Source of the DNA: Vibrio sp. UCD-FRSSP16_30
GTDB lineage: Bacteria > Pseudomonadota > Gammaproteobacteria > Enterobacterales > Vibrionaceae
DNA length: 64,000 nt
Direction of reading: 5' to 3'
Assembly: GCF_001676025.1 (NCBI RefSeq)
Contig: NZ_LZFW01000007.1
Span: 20,954 to 84,953 of the forward strand
Shown: in pieces, positions 28,871-39,708 of the stretch
How the letters are laid out: each line of letters opens with the position of its first letter
How positions within the stretch are numbered: the stretch's first letter is position 1
Notes under the pieces: model-generated
The model's input: the letters and a program-made list of their open reading frames with translations, nothing else
Told to the model about the DNA's origin: nothing
Databases searched by the model: none
Position numbers and translations under genes: made by a program

Positions 28871-29311
28871 ATGAAACACTCAACAGCACTAGCACTACTT
28901 ACTACACTGATTGTATCTGTCGCTTTTGGCGTCAATGCCGCAGGCCAAGGTAAACAAGCAAACAGTGCAAACCCAACGCCAAACTTCACCGCTGTGGATG
29001 CAGATCAGGATGGAAAAGTCAGCGCCGATGAATTTAATGCCTTTAAAGCTCAAAGAATGACACAGCGAGCACAAGAAGGTCGCCAAATGAAGAATGTCTC
29101 TAAAGCTGCCACATTTGATTCTTTAGATGCAAATCAGGATGGATACATTGATAAGGCTGAGTTTGATGTGCATGCCCGCAATGCTAATCGTGACGGCAAT
29201 GCTAATCGAGACGGCAAAGGCAATCGTGATGGTAGTGGTAATAAAGGAAACCGAAACAACGGCAACAAAGGAAATGGCGACGGTATAAATGCGATGGACC
29301 TTGAAAGCTAA
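28871..29311 (+). CDS. Exported EF-hand calcium-binding protein
   Basis: A signal peptide (ending VNAAGQ) precedes two canonical EF-hand loops, DADQDGKVSADEF and DANQDGYIDKAEF. The C-terminal third is a low-complexity series of Asn-Arg-Asp-Gly units that could bind further calcium. The whole protein is about 146 residues. The ATG follows AGGACAGGATT. It stands alone; its target is unknown. Confidence 0.85.
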   Translation: MKHSTALALLTTLIVSVAFGVNAAGQGKQANSANPTPNFTAVDADQDGKVSADEFNAFKAQRMTQRAQEGRQMKNVSKAATFDSLDANQDGYIDKAEFDVHARNANRDGNANRDGKGNRDGSGNKGNRNNGNKGNGDGINAMDLES

Positions 29312-29457
29312 TCATTTAAATCAAAAGCGAGTACTTCAAATTCAGCCTAATTTGAAATACTCGCTTTTCTGTGCAATTTTATTCCCTCCAACTCTTGACC
29401 TAGCAAACCCAAACAGTGTTTAATTGCGCCCCTTTTATTTATGAGTCGGGCTGCAAG

Positions 29458-30825
29458 ATGGATAAAGATACAATAGCAATAGGTTTTGATTACGGCACAG
29501 CAAACTGCTCTGTCGCCCACATTATTGATAACCAAGCTATCCAAATTCCACTGGCAAATGGTGATAAATACATCTCCTCGACTCTCTGTGCTCCAACATC
29601 TGAAGCACTGTCTGAATATCTGTATAAAAGAAAGAATATTCTCCCTGCCACTCCTCATGGCGAAAGCATTTTGCAACGTGCTATTCGCACCAATAGAGAA
29701 GAAGGCATTGATGTCATGGAAGAAGAGTTCCTGTTTGGTCAGGCCGCTCTTGATCTCTACCTGCAAGACCCAAAAGATGTGTATTACATCAAATCGCCAA
29801 AGTCTTTTCTTGGTGCTCGTGGTTTAAGGGATGCTCAACTGGCCTTCTTTGAAGATCTTGTTTGCGCAATGATGGAAAACGTTAAATCTCAGGCTGAACA
29901 GTCATTAGGCAAAACCCTTACCGATACCGTTATTGGTCGCCCAGTAAACTTTTTAGGGCGCGGAGGGGAAGAATCGAACCAACAAGCGCAAGATATTTTA
30001 CTTCGCGCGGCCAGTCGAGCAGGCTTTAAAAATATAGAGTTTCAGTTTGAACCCGTTGCCGCTGGCCTAGATTATGAAAGCACATTACACACCGACAAAA
30101 ATGTATTAGTAGTCGATATTGGCGGCGGTACAACAGATTGCTCGATGATTCAAATGGGCCCATCTTGGTTTGGAAAAAGCGATCGTAAACAAACGTTACT
30201 CGGTCACACGGGGCAGTTAGTCGGAGGTAATGATCTTGATATTCATATCGCCTACAAACAGTTTATGACTGAACTGGGCAGAGGCAGTCGCAAACAATCA
30301 GGGCTTGAAATACCCATCAGCCAATTCTGGCACTCAATTTTAATTAATAATGTGCAAGCTCAGCGAGATTTTTATGCAAAAGAGAATCTAGCGGTTTTGA
30401 AACAGTTGCAACGAGAAGCGCTTGAGCCGGCAAAACTTGCTCGTATGCTTGAAGTTCATCAAGGGGCGCTCGGCTACAGCATTGTTTCAGAAGCGGAGCA
30501 AACCAAAATAGCACTGTGTGAAAATAGTGACTACTTAGCCCAGCTTCGATTACTAAGTGAGACCGTCGAAATCCCGGTGCTTCAACAAGAGATGGAACGC
30601 GCTATCGAAGTCCCTAAAGAGAAAATCACCAAATTGGTACTCGAAGCGGTGCAACAATCTCAAATTACACCCGATGTTGTGTTTATGACTGGTGGCTCGG
30701 CGCGCTCGCGAGTGTTACAACAAGCGGTTAAATCTGTACTGCCAAATGTACCTATCGTCAGTGGCAATTATTTTGGTTCAGTCACAGCAGGGCTTGCTCG
30801 CTGGGCAGATATTTGCTTTAAATAA
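29458..30825 (+). CDS. yegD: Hsp70-like chaperone YegD
   Basis: This is an actin-fold ATPase of the Hsp70 family lacking the usual C-terminal lid, as in YegD. Phosphate-binding loops are visible: IGFDYGTANCSVA at the start, VVDIGGGTTDCSM in the middle and FMTGGSARSRVLQ near the end. About 455 residues, the family length. I chose the ATG giving MDKDTIAIGF; an upstream GTG adds 14 unlikely residues. Confidence 0.92.
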   Translation: MDKDTIAIGFDYGTANCSVAHIIDNQAIQIPLANGDKYISSTLCAPTSEALSEYLYKRKNILPATPHGESILQRAIRTNREEGIDVMEEEFLFGQAALDLYLQDPKDVYYIKSPKSFLGARGLRDAQLAFFEDLVCAMMENVKSQAEQSLGKTLTDTVIGRPVNFLGRGGEESNQQAQDILLRAASRAGFKNIEFQFEPVAAGLDYESTLHTDKNVLVVDIGGGTTDCSMIQMGPSWFGKSDRKQTLLGHTGQLVGGNDLDIHIAYKQFMTELGRGSRKQSGLEIPISQFWHSILINNVQAQRDFYAKENLAVLKQLQREALEPAKLARMLEVHQGALGYSIVSEAEQTKIALCENSDYLAQLRLLSETVEIPVLQQEMERAIEVPKEKITKLVLEAVQQSQITPDVVFMTGGSARSRVLQQAVKSVLPNVPIVSGNYFGSVTAGLARWADICFK

Positions 30826-30983
30826 CACTTAATGTAAATATTGATGCATATCAATTTTTGATTGCTTACTTATTTAAAGCTAAGCTTAATCATTAAAGCG
30901 TTATCAATTGCTAGTGGCTAGCGATTAACGGCTAGTGATTAGAGATTAACGAATAAAGTTAAGTTGCAGTATTAGAGGGACGT

Positions 30984-31148
30984 ATGAATATAAAGCCAAT
31001 CCAATTTATCATTTTAGGGGTTATTGTGGGCTTTTGTATGAATGGCTTATACGATGTTGCCCATGATGATCAACACTCATCAAACCAAATGGCTAATCAA
31101 GGTCAGGTGACTTTTTCAAATTGCACTAATAATGCAAAAGACAGCTAA
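30984..31148 (+). CDS. Small membrane protein (54 residues)
   Basis: A short frame with AGAGGGA just upstream encodes a protein with one hydrophobic helix (FIILGVIVGFCMNGLY) and a polar, Asn- and His-rich tail with one Cys. I do not recognise it. A good ribosome site and a position 17 bases before repeat copy B support it as a real gene. Confidence 0.6.
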   Translation: MNIKPIQFIILGVIVGFCMNGLYDVAHDDQHSSNQMANQGQVTFSNCTNNAKDS

Positions 31149-31154
31149 CTCATC

Positions 31155-31352
31155 AACTCGATAACCAGAGTGATATCACGAACATTATTTGAACAAAATC
31201 ATGTGCATTATCGGAACAAGCCTTTATTGCATGGATTTGTGGTATGGATGCCACAATGAAGCCATCAAGGATGATTTCACGGCGTCTTGTGGAGATGATG
31301 TACATGATTGGTCTATAAGTGTTCACTCATACGTTCGCCCTAACTCGATAAC
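31155..31352 (+). mobile_element. MITE-like repeat, copy B, with 11-bp flanking duplication
   Basis: The element proper covers 31166-31341 and runs in plus orientation from GTGATATCACGAAC to TTCGCCCT. AACTCGATAAC flanks it at 31155-31165 and 31342-31352. The inner segment from ATGAAGCCATC to ATGATTGGTC is identical to copies A and C. It follows a small membrane-protein gene on the same strand. Confidence 0.87.
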
Positions 31353-31434
31353 AAGCTGAAAAGTACCGTTAATAACGCCTAGAAAGCTAAAATAGTGAGC
31401 CCTGAACGGCCAACAGTTGGCTCACTTATTGATT

Positions 31435-32457
31435 TTAAATTCGCGCTATTTGAAATCGACGACCAATAAACAGCAGCACTAACCAAGCCCATGCCAAGCT
31501 GCCACCAGATTCTTCCTCTGGGCTATCCGCCTCATCTTCCTCTGGTACATAATTTTCTCGGTCAAAGTCTGTGACAATTGCCTTTGGTGTCTCTTGCCCT
31601 GCTAACACACTGTCAATCCAATCTCTATACTCAGCAACTTCTATATAAGCCGAGGAATAGTCCGCACTAGAGTCTCCACATTGTGACGGACCAAAGCTAG
31701 TGATCCCAACCTGAATATATTGGTTGCCGTTATACCAATATAACGGTCCTCCAGAATCCCCACCACAAGTCGAGTTTCGCAGTTGAGAGGTAAAGTCGAC
31801 ATCACCTTGCAGACATAACTGCTTGCTACTAATATCGGCTGATTCACAATCAGAGCTGGAAATCAGAGTTTGTGTGACACCTTGCAGCACATCGGCATTA
31901 TCAGTAACAGAGCGAGTATACCCATGTCCAATCGTCATCATTTGTGTGCCAACCACATCATACGATTGAGCGTCAGTTAAAGAGGCTAAAGTAGCGTAAT
32001 CGGATGCTGATACCGACATAGGTTGTTCTAGTTTAATGATGGCAATGTCATCAGGCCAACTCAGTGATGCGCTATCAACAAAGGTGCTTGGGTAATAAAA
32101 CTCACTTGCTCGAATAAGTTCGACCTTAGGCAGGTCGCCGACTTCATGGAAGATCTGTTCTTCGTTTTGCAATTGCGGGGCAACAGAGGTGTAGGTGTAA
32201 TAGTACGAGTCACCCTCGACACAATGCGCTGCGGTTAAAATATGGTATTGATCTAAAATGGTTCCGCCACAATAGTTTTGATATAAACCTGAATCATCAA
32301 GCTGATCAAAGATAAGGCTGGAAAATGATGGAAACGTTTCAATGGAAACCGAACTGCCATTAACGATATAAGTGCTGACATTACCTTCTGCCGAAGCGAC
32401 GTGAAAAGGGATGAAAGTGATAGCGGCATACACAGCCACATGAATTGATTTAAGCAT
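31435..32457 (-). CDS. Secreted trypsin-like serine protease with GlyGly-CTERM tail
   Basis: This is a secreted chymotrypsin-fold protease of 340 residues. A signal peptide ends near VASA. The catalytic triad is His78 (TAAHC), Asp137 (DDIAI) and Ser235 (GDSGGP). After an acidic linker the tail reads ESGGS, a hydrophobic stretch and RRFQIARI, a GlyGly-CTERM signal. Vibrio relatives such as VesB are type II secretion substrates processed by rhombosortase. It stands alone. Confidence 0.92.
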   Translation of the reverse strand: MLKSIHVAVYAAITFIPFHVASAEGNVSTYIVNGSSVSIETFPSFSSLIFDQLDDSGLYQNYCGGTILDQYHILTAAHCVEGDSYYYTYTSVAPQLQNEEQIFHEVGDLPKVELIRASEFYYPSTFVDSASLSWPDDIAIIKLEQPMSVSASDYATLASLTDAQSYDVVGTQMMTIGHGYTRSVTDNADVLQGVTQTLISSSDCESADISSKQLCLQGDVDFTSQLRNSTCGGDSGGPLYWYNGNQYIQVGITSFGPSQCGDSSADYSSAYIEVAEYRDWIDSVLAGQETPKAIVTDFDRENYVPEEDEADSPEEESGGSLAWAWLVLLFIGRRFQIARI

Positions 32458-32653
32458 ACCCGACTCCTTTACATCATCAGTCTTAAAAGGTAATTCCTTT
32501 ACCTGCTGATTCCACCTTCAACTGATGGAATGTACATTAATTTAATATTAAACCAATATTACCGCAACAATAATAACAATCTAATATAAGTTAGCCGATT
32601 CAACATGAGAATGATGGGTATAAAGAGACAAATTTACTGCGCCACTACAAATG

Positions 32654-32701
32654 ATACCAATCACAGTAAGTAAATGATCAGAGATTTACTACGATTGGTA
32701 T
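32654..32701. repeat. Dispersed palindromic repeat (ATACCAATC family)
   Basis: ATACCAATC on the left pairs with GATTGGTAT on the right, and inner AGTAA / TTACT segments extend the match around a central TGATCA. A related half-site (TACCAATCGTAGTAAGT ... TGATCAT) lies before eptA. Confidence 0.6.
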
Positions 32702-32726
32702 GAAGGGGCATCAAAAATCACAAGGA

Positions 32727-32766
32727 AAAAAAAACGCAGCCCTAGAATTAGGTTACTGCGTTTTTT
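32727..32766 (-). terminator. Terminator of efpL
   Basis: The stem ACGCAG / CTGCGT has an inner CCTA / TAGG stem and runs of A and T on either side. On the minus strand an eight-T run follows the stem. Confidence 0.88.
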
Positions 32767-32785
32767 ATATTCAAGCTGAGAGTGC

Positions 32786-33358
32786 TTACTTGTCAGCACG
32801 ACCCATAAAGGCTTTATCAGAAGTGTTTACTCGAACCTTCTCACCACCAGCAATATACTCAGGTACCTGAATAGTAAGGCCAGTTGTTAGTGTTGCAGGT
32901 TTAGTACGAGCGGCAGCTGAAGCTCCCTTAATTGAAGGGTCAGTTTCAGTAATTTCAAGCTCAACCACTGATGGCAGTTCAAGAGCTACTGGGCTACCGT
33001 CAACTAGCAATACGAAGATGCCTTGTGTTTCTTCATTGATGAACTGAAGCTCTTCTTCAATGCTCTCTTTGTTAAAGTTGTACGGCGTGTAGTCTTCGCT
33101 ATCCATAAATACATATTCATCACCATCGATGTATGAAAATGTAGAAGGGTGACGGCTGAAATCTGCAAGGTTAATGATTTCATCAGCTTTAAAGCTTTCA
33201 TCGGCTTTTGCGCCTGTCGCAACATCATACATACGCATACGATACAAACTTGCACCAGCACGACCACTTGGCGTTAGTTTATTGATTTCTTTAACGAAGT
33301 ACACTTTACCGTTGTGCTCAATCGCAGCACTTTTTTTGATTTCACTTGCCTTAGGCAT
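32786..33358 (-). CDS. yeiP: Elongation factor P-like protein EfpL (YeiP)
   Basis: This 190-residue paralogue of elongation factor P helps ribosomes through stalling motifs. It has the three beta-barrel domains of EF-P. At the tip of domain I it carries Arg33 (TPSGRAGAS) instead of the modified lysine of EF-P, as is usual for EfpL. The end ([15 protein letters not shown]) is the EF-P C-terminal signature. It stands alone with its own terminator. Confidence 0.94.
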   Translation of the reverse strand: MPKASEIKKSAAIEHNGKVYFVKEINKLTPSGRAGASLYRMRMYDVATGAKADESFKADEIINLADFSRHPSTFSYIDGDEYVFMDSEDYTPYNFNKESIEEELQFINEETQGIFVLLVDGSPVALELPSVVELEITETDPSIKGASAAARTKPATLTTGLTIQVPEYIAGGEKVRVNTSDKAFMGRADK

Positions 33359-33546
33359 GATGGTTCCCTTGTTTCATTAAGATCGTTCTTGCCAGAGTAT
33401 ACAAGGTCAAAAAGCGTTGATCACCCTCTAGTGATTAATTGTGACCGATATAGGCAAAAAGTCCTGACTTATACGGCAATAGATTAACTTACACGCATAA
33501 AAAAACGCCCAATGAATGAGCGTTTGATCATAAATCGGTCAAGCTA

Positions 33547-34785
33547 TTACAGATTATCTAATCTGATGTGGCTGTTCTTAAGATCATCACGAGTCATGCC
33601 TTTACCATCATTCATAGTGTTGAAATGACGTAACAACTCAGTGATCGCTTCAATTGAAGCTAATAGATCGCCAGTGTGTGCAGATTCTGATGAAGTATGC
33701 ATGTTACGAATTGGGTAACCAATCGTAATCGCTGCGCTATCTACACCGGCAAGTGCTGCGGCCATACCGTCAGTACCCATGTCTCTACCAGAAAAATCTA
33801 ACTGCATTGGAATGCCTTTTTCACGGCATAAGTTATCCAGTGTTTGCACTAAGTACTCAGAAGATACAGAGCCACGTCCAACCGTAAAGCCTTTGCCCAT
33901 TTGTAATGGGTTCATGTTGCGATGACCAATGCCAGGTGCGGCTTCGTAATCGTGGTTTACATCTGTTGCAATCAACACATCAGGTCTAAGCTCACCAACA
34001 ACTTGTGTTGAACCAAAGCGACCAATTTCTTCATGAGTAGCGATAGTGTAAAGCACACGAACATTATCTAGGCCTTCAGCGGCAAGAGTACGTGCAATCT
34101 CCGCAACAGAGAAACAGCCTAGGCCGTTATCTAAGTAAGCGCCAAAGAAGGTATCTGGTGCAACGCCGCGTTTAATTGGGCGATCAAGCAAGATAGGGTC
34201 ACCCACACGTAGGCCAAGTGCTTCCACTTGCGCTTTACGATCGTCTCCGTGCATTTGCAGTTCTAGATAAATTGATTCAGGTTTAATACCTTGCTCACCC
34301 GTACGCTGCGCAGGAGTTGAGAAGTGAATGGCACCTAGCGCTTCTACTGTGCCACCTTTGATGACTTTGTAAGCGCCTAGTTTTGCAGGATCTTGGCAGA
34401 ATACTTGAACTTCATGGCCAATCAATGTGGTGGGTAGGAATGAATCCGTATTGATCCAAACTTTGCCGTCTTTATCAATTTTACGCACTTGCATACGGAT
34501 TTTGTCAGCGTGACCAACAATCATTACGCTAGTCAAATCATCACGTCCCGGATGAGAATCAAATACGATGCTAGCATTGCCTTTAAATTGATGCGTTCCC
34601 CACCCTTGTGGCATGAAAGACTCAAATTCTGGCTTAATGATGCCGTAGCTCATTGCGGCTTCAAAACCAATTGGAGAAGGTGCAGACAATACCTTCGACA
34701 TAAATTCAAATTGAGATTGTGGCATTGGTTGTGCCCATACAGGGCTATTACTGTTTTCGCTGGTCATTGGTACATCTCTATCCAT
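33547..34785 (-). CDS. M42-family metallo-aminopeptidase
   Basis: This 412-residue protein is a di-metal aminopeptidase of the M42 (glutamyl aminopeptidase / TET) family. Likely metal ligands and catalytic residues appear in order: VGHADKI, AYLDNGLG, THEEIGRFG, ATDVNHD and NMHTSSE. Members are cytoplasmic and form large oligomers. The start could be six codons further in, at MTSENS; neither site has a strong ribosome sequence. Confidence 0.88.
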   Translation of the reverse strand: MDRDVPMTSENSNSPVWAQPMPQSQFEFMSKVLSAPSPIGFEAAMSYGIIKPEFESFMPQGWGTHQFKGNASIVFDSHPGRDDLTSVMIVGHADKIRMQVRKIDKDGKVWINTDSFLPTTLIGHEVQVFCQDPAKLGAYKVIKGGTVEALGAIHFSTPAQRTGEQGIKPESIYLELQMHGDDRKAQVEALGLRVGDPILLDRPIKRGVAPDTFFGAYLDNGLGCFSVAEIARTLAAEGLDNVRVLYTIATHEEIGRFGSTQVVGELRPDVLIATDVNHDYEAAPGIGHRNMNPLQMGKGFTVGRGSVSSEYLVQTLDNLCREKGIPMQLDFSGRDMGTDGMAAALAGVDSAAITIGYPIRNMHTSSESAHTGDLLASIEAITELLRHFNTMNDGKGMTRDDLKNSHIRLDNL

Positions 34786-35008
34786 TTACTATTGGCAGTT
34801 AAACTAATGCCTGAAGCCAATGAATTCAAGAGATTTACAACGAACAATTCAATCAATAAGCAATAAGATGCTGATTAATTTTCTTTAAGAAAGAGAAAGT
34901 GTGGCAGTTTGAATATTAGAGGTAGAGGGGTAAATCAGGGTGGTGCTCAAAGCGTTCTGAATCACGAAAACGGCTTGAGTCTATATACAACGATTGGCTA
35001 ATGTTTGA

Positions 35009-35092
35009 TTAGCTTACTTTTTTAAATTTGATGCTGGTTTGAGTGCGCAGTTTTTGAAACCAAAAACGTTTGCGTCCAATAGAACGAGACAT
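35009..35092 (-). CDS. Possible 27-residue basic peptide
   Basis: A short frame starting MSRSIGRKRFW is preceded by AAGGA with a good six-base gap. The peptide is very basic, with eight Lys or Arg, and has no membrane segment. It lies downstream of the cold-shock gene on the same strand, past a terminator. I do not recognise it. Confidence 0.35.
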   Translation of the reverse strand: MSRSIGRKRFWFQKLRTQTSIKFKKVS

Positions 35093-35288
35093 ACATTTCC
35101 TTAAATTTTACACGGCAGATCTTGTTCAGAACACATTGGTGCTGAATAGGATAGGTGTTTTGATATTTATATTGATGTAGCGTAGGAAATAACTAACTTG
35201 ACGACATTTACGTTTTGCAGATGTGAGAGAGATGTTTACTTACGGTGTTACGATATAAATTTTCTATTATGGATAAATGAGAAAGTTA

Positions 35289-35312
35289 GCGTAGATGCAA
35301 AAGCATCTACGC
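35289..35312 (-). terminator. Terminator of the cold-shock gene
   Basis: A perfect 10-bp stem, GCGTAGATGC / GCATCTACGC, with a four-base loop follows the cold-shock gene. The U tract is weak (TAACTTTC). Confidence 0.75.
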
Positions 35313-35322
35313 CGACTAAAAC

Positions 35323-35535
35323 TTAGATAGCTACTACGTCAGCAGCTTGAAGGCCTTTTTGACCTTGCTCTACAGTGAAAGACACTTTTTGGCCTTCAGC
35401 AAGAGTTTTGAAACCTTCAGAAGCAATAGCACGGAAGTGAACGAATACGTCCTGGCCGCCATTGTCTTGAGTTAGAAAGCCAAAGCCTTTCTCTTCGTTA
35501 AACCATTTTACGATACCAGTAGTTTTGTTAGACAT
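35323..35535 (-). CDS. CspA-family cold-shock protein
   Basis: This 70-residue OB-fold protein binds single-stranded RNA and DNA and melts mRNA structure in the cold. RNP1 (KGFGFL) and RNP2 (VFVHF) motifs are present. The gap upstream is about 400 bases, consistent with the long 5' leader of cspA-type genes. The paralogue (CspA, CspD, CspV) cannot be decided from the sequence alone. Confidence 0.94.
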   Translation of the reverse strand: MSNKTTGIVKWFNEEKGFGFLTQDNGGQDVFVHFRAIASEGFKTLAEGQKVSFTVEQGQKGLQAADVVAI

Positions 35536-35951
35536 AATCTGTCCCTTATATAAAAATCATTTATTTTCGCGAAATTGCGAGACGCTGAAATTTGAATTAT
35601 TGAATGCTACGATGAAGCTAAGGAAACACTGAGGATGACAACACTAACGAAGGAATACTAAGGGTTTTGCTTTTAACTTATATTTCATTAATAACTCTGA
35701 ATCACAGAGTGAAGGTGGAATATACACTATATTTATCAGCTGTAAAGCTTTTATCAAATATTATTTTTATAATTTCGACCACCCTATTGTCATAACAGTG
35801 GCTAGACCCTAGTGTTTATAGGCATTGACGGGTAAATCAAATTCACAATTTGATACATTTTGCACAATGGGTGAGTGACAAGTATGACCAGCTACTCTAT
35901 CGTGTGCATATCGTAATTCGTATTCAATAGCAGTCAGTACCAATCACTCTC
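35536..35951. promoter_or_regulatory. Cold-shock leader and divergent promoter region
   Basis: This gap separates the cold-shock gene and the divergent prepilin gene. It probably holds a long cold-shock 5' leader on the minus strand and the prepilin promoter. I could not identify a cold box. Confidence 0.4.
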
Positions 35952-36530
35952 ATGACATACTTCACTACAGTAACCCAGCAACAAAGAACCCAAGGCTTTA
36001 CTCTCATTGAGTTAGTTGTTGTCATTGTCATACTTGGCGTATTAGCTGTTGTCGCAGCCCCGCGTTTTATCAATCTCAAAAGCGATGCAACAACCTCAAG
36101 CATTGAGGGCGTTGCAGGTGCATTACATTCTTCACTAAATCTAGCTAGCGCACGTATTCAAATAGATAATGCACAAGACAGCATTGAATACACCGGCCAA
36201 ACCATTACCTTAAAAGCTCAGATGCCTGCCGCAAGCGCTGATACGCTGCGCGCCTTACTGCAAATTGATGTCCCAACATCATGGACTCGAAACTGGGAGA
36301 CAGTGCCCTGCTCAGAGCCAGAGTTTTGTATTCTAGGAAATATGTATCCAGGGAAGTCAGGCTATGTCGAAGTACCCGGACACCCGTTAACTGCAAATGG
36401 CGGTCAAGACCGAGCTTCTTATTTGTGGCCAAGAGGATACACCCTAAATTCAAACGGTTGTTACGCCTTCTATATCAACGAAGCGACAAAAGAAGCCTAT
36501 TATTCAGGTTCAAGAACTGACGGCTGTTAA
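35952..36530 (+). CDS. Type IV prepilin-like protein (MSHA-like)
   Basis: This 192-residue protein has a prepilin leader cut at [19 protein letters not shown], with the essential Glu at +5 of the mature form. The rest is a pilin head with two cysteines near the end (NGCYAFY ... TDGC), likely a disulphide-bonded D-region, as in MSHA pilins. No other pilus genes are nearby, so it must use an assembly system elsewhere. Confidence 0.88.
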   Translation: MTYFTTVTQQQRTQGFTLIELVVVIVILGVLAVVAAPRFINLKSDATTSSIEGVAGALHSSLNLASARIQIDNAQDSIEYTGQTITLKAQMPAASADTLRALLQIDVPTSWTRNWETVPCSEPEFCILGNMYPGKSGYVEVPGHPLTANGGQDRASYLWPRGYTLNSNGCYAFYINEATKEAYYSGSRTDGC

Positions 36531-36922
36531 CTTAGTAACCTGTGAAAGCACTATAGTCCAACGCTAACAATGATCTGTGCGAATGATAATATCGGGTTGG
36601 TAAACTTGAGTATTGGTATATTGAACGTGGCAGTTAGTTCCGACATATTGTTCAGAAGTATAGATTTTACTGTACGCCAGATAGGAAAGAACCTCAGAGA
36701 GAGGGTGAGTCACCTGAGGCCTTAGGGGATCAGAACTACTACTGTTCTGAGTTTCTCTGCTAAAAGAACTGGTATTCCCTTGGGTAAGTCTTACGTTTAA
36801 CCGCTTACTTAGGGAGGCCAACCTGTCGGTAAGAGACAACAAGTCAGCCTATTAACTGATACCAACTTAAGCAAAGCTCAAGTTGGTATAAATGAGCCCG
36901 AAGGCTCTTAGTCCTAAGACTA
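36531..36922. other. Region between prepilin gene and atpC
   Basis: It contains two hairpins downstream of atpC, listed separately, and a 92-codon minus-strand frame starting with TTG at 36842 that I could not validate. No other gene is evident. Confidence 0.4.
36859..36907 (-). terminator. Tandem hairpins at the end of the atp operon
   Basis: A GAGCC/GGCTC tetraloop hairpin (36894-36907) is followed on the minus strand by a longer stem, ATACCAACTT / AAGTTGGTAT, with an inner AGC/GCT extension. They lie 16 bases past atpC. T runs are short, so termination may be partial. Confidence 0.65.
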
Positions 36923-37366
36923 TTAGTGACGAGCGCGAGAACCGGTAAGTTCTACAGCACGTAACTGGGCAATCGCTTTAGCTAGTTCAAGCTGAGCTTG
37001 AGCAAAGTTAATATCCGCATTGCCTTTGTTGATGTTCTCTAATGCAGCACGTTTTGCTTCTTCAGCACGAGCACGGTCAATATCTTTACCATGCACAGCG
37101 GTATCAGCCAAAACTGTTACTACATCAGGTTGCACCTCAACTAAACCACCAGAAACGTAAAGCACTTGCTCTTGTTGTTTCTCACCAGTAACGAAAACCG
37201 TTACCCCTGGTTTAATCTTACTTAGAAGTGGTGAGTGACCTGGACGAATACCCAGTTCACCGTCAGCACCTGAAACCGCAAGGGCATGTGCAGGCCCTGA
37301 AAACAGCGTACCTTCCGCACTTACGATGTTAAGTTGAAATGTATTCTCTGTAACTCCGATAGCCAT
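36923..37366 (-). CDS. atpC: ATP synthase epsilon subunit
   Basis: This is the regulatory epsilon subunit of F1, about 147 residues. It begins MAIGVTENTFQLNIVSAEGTLFSG and has the typical beta-barrel motif GELGIRPGHSPLLS and a C-terminal helical hairpin. I chose the internal ATG fourteen bases after the atpD stop. It is last in the operon. Confidence 0.96.
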   Translation of the reverse strand: MAIGVTENTFQLNIVSAEGTLFSGPAHALAVSGADGELGIRPGHSPLLSKIKPGVTVFVTGEKQQEQVLYVSGGLVEVQPDVVTVLADTAVHGKDIDRARAEEAKRAALENINKGNADINFAQAQLELAKAIAQLRAVELTGSRARH

Positions 37367-37379
37367 AGCACTGCGCCTC

Positions 37380-38786
<1,407 letters not shown>

Positions 38787-38793
38787 TCAAACC

Positions 38794-39663
38794 CTAGACC
38801 GCTTGGGCGCCTGAGACAATTTCGCTCAGTTCTTGGGTAATGGCAGCCTGACGCGCTTTGTTGTATATCAACTGTAGATTTTCAATCAGTTGACCGGCGT
38901 TATCGGTGGCCGCTTTCATGGCTACCATTCGGGCTGCTTGCTCACACGCAATGCTTTCTACAATGCCTTGATACACTTGCGATTCTATATATCGGTGTAA
39001 CAACTCAGAGAGAATGTCTTTTGGTGCTTGCTCATAGATGTAGTCCCAGCGACGTGATTCTTTTGCATTTGCATCGGCTTCTACATCTGAAGGGTGTGGC
39101 AGCAATTGTGCTGTCGTTGGCTCTTGCACCATGGTGTTAACAAACTTGTTGTAAACCAAATACAAACTGTCAATCTTACCTTCATCGTAGTGTTCTAGCA
39201 TCGCGTTCACTGTACCCAAGATGTCTTCCAATTTTGGAGTGTCACCTAGGCCTGCGGTTTGTGCTACAACGTTGCCGCCACGTTGGAAGAAGCTAATAGC
39301 CTTTGAACCCACTAATGTGGTATCGACCTCAACTCCTTTTTCACGCCACTGCTGCATCTCTTCCAATACTTTCTTGAACAAGTTGTTGTTCAAGCCGCCA
39401 CATAAGCCGCGGTCAGATGAAATGATGATGTACGCAACACGTTTTGGCTCACGCTGTTGAAGGTACGGGTGTTGGTATTCCAACGAACCCGACGCGACAT
39501 GAGAGATAACCTGACGCATGTTCTCGGCATATGGGCGAGTTTGCACCATATGATCTTGAACTTTACGCATCTTACTTGCCGCAACCATCTCCATTGCACT
39601 GGTGATTTTTTGAGTGTTACTAACACTGCCTATCTTGGTGCGAATTTCTTTAGTATTTGCCAT
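38794..39663 (-). CDS. atpG: ATP synthase gamma subunit
   Basis: This is the rotary shaft, 289 residues. It starts [20 protein letters not shown] and ends with [20 protein letters not shown], both signatures of the coiled-coil gamma subunit. Confidence 0.97.
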   Translation of the reverse strand: MANTKEIRTKIGSVSNTQKITSAMEMVAASKMRKVQDHMVQTRPYAENMRQVISHVASGSLEYQHPYLQQREPKRVAYIIISSDRGLCGGLNNNLFKKVLEEMQQWREKGVEVDTTLVGSKAISFFQRGGNVVAQTAGLGDTPKLEDILGTVNAMLEHYDEGKIDSLYLVYNKFVNTMVQEPTTAQLLPHPSDVEADANAKESRRWDYIYEQAPKDILSELLHRYIESQVYQGIVESIACEQAARMVAMKAATDNAGQLIENLQLIYNKARQAAITQELSEIVSGAQAV

Positions 39664-39708
39664 TATCTGCTCCTATTTGTTTCGATTTCTAGTCAACAAA
39701 CCAGAGCT

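Larger units (their letters stand above)
32458..32785. other. Intergenic region with inverted repeat and terminator
   Basis: No gene seen. It contains the promoter of the protease gene, a dispersed palindromic repeat and the EfpL terminator, listed separately. Confidence 0.5.
34786..35322. other. Intergenic region with one possible tiny gene
   Basis: Apart from the cold-shock gene terminator and a 27-codon frame listed separately, I see nothing in this region. Confidence 0.4.
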
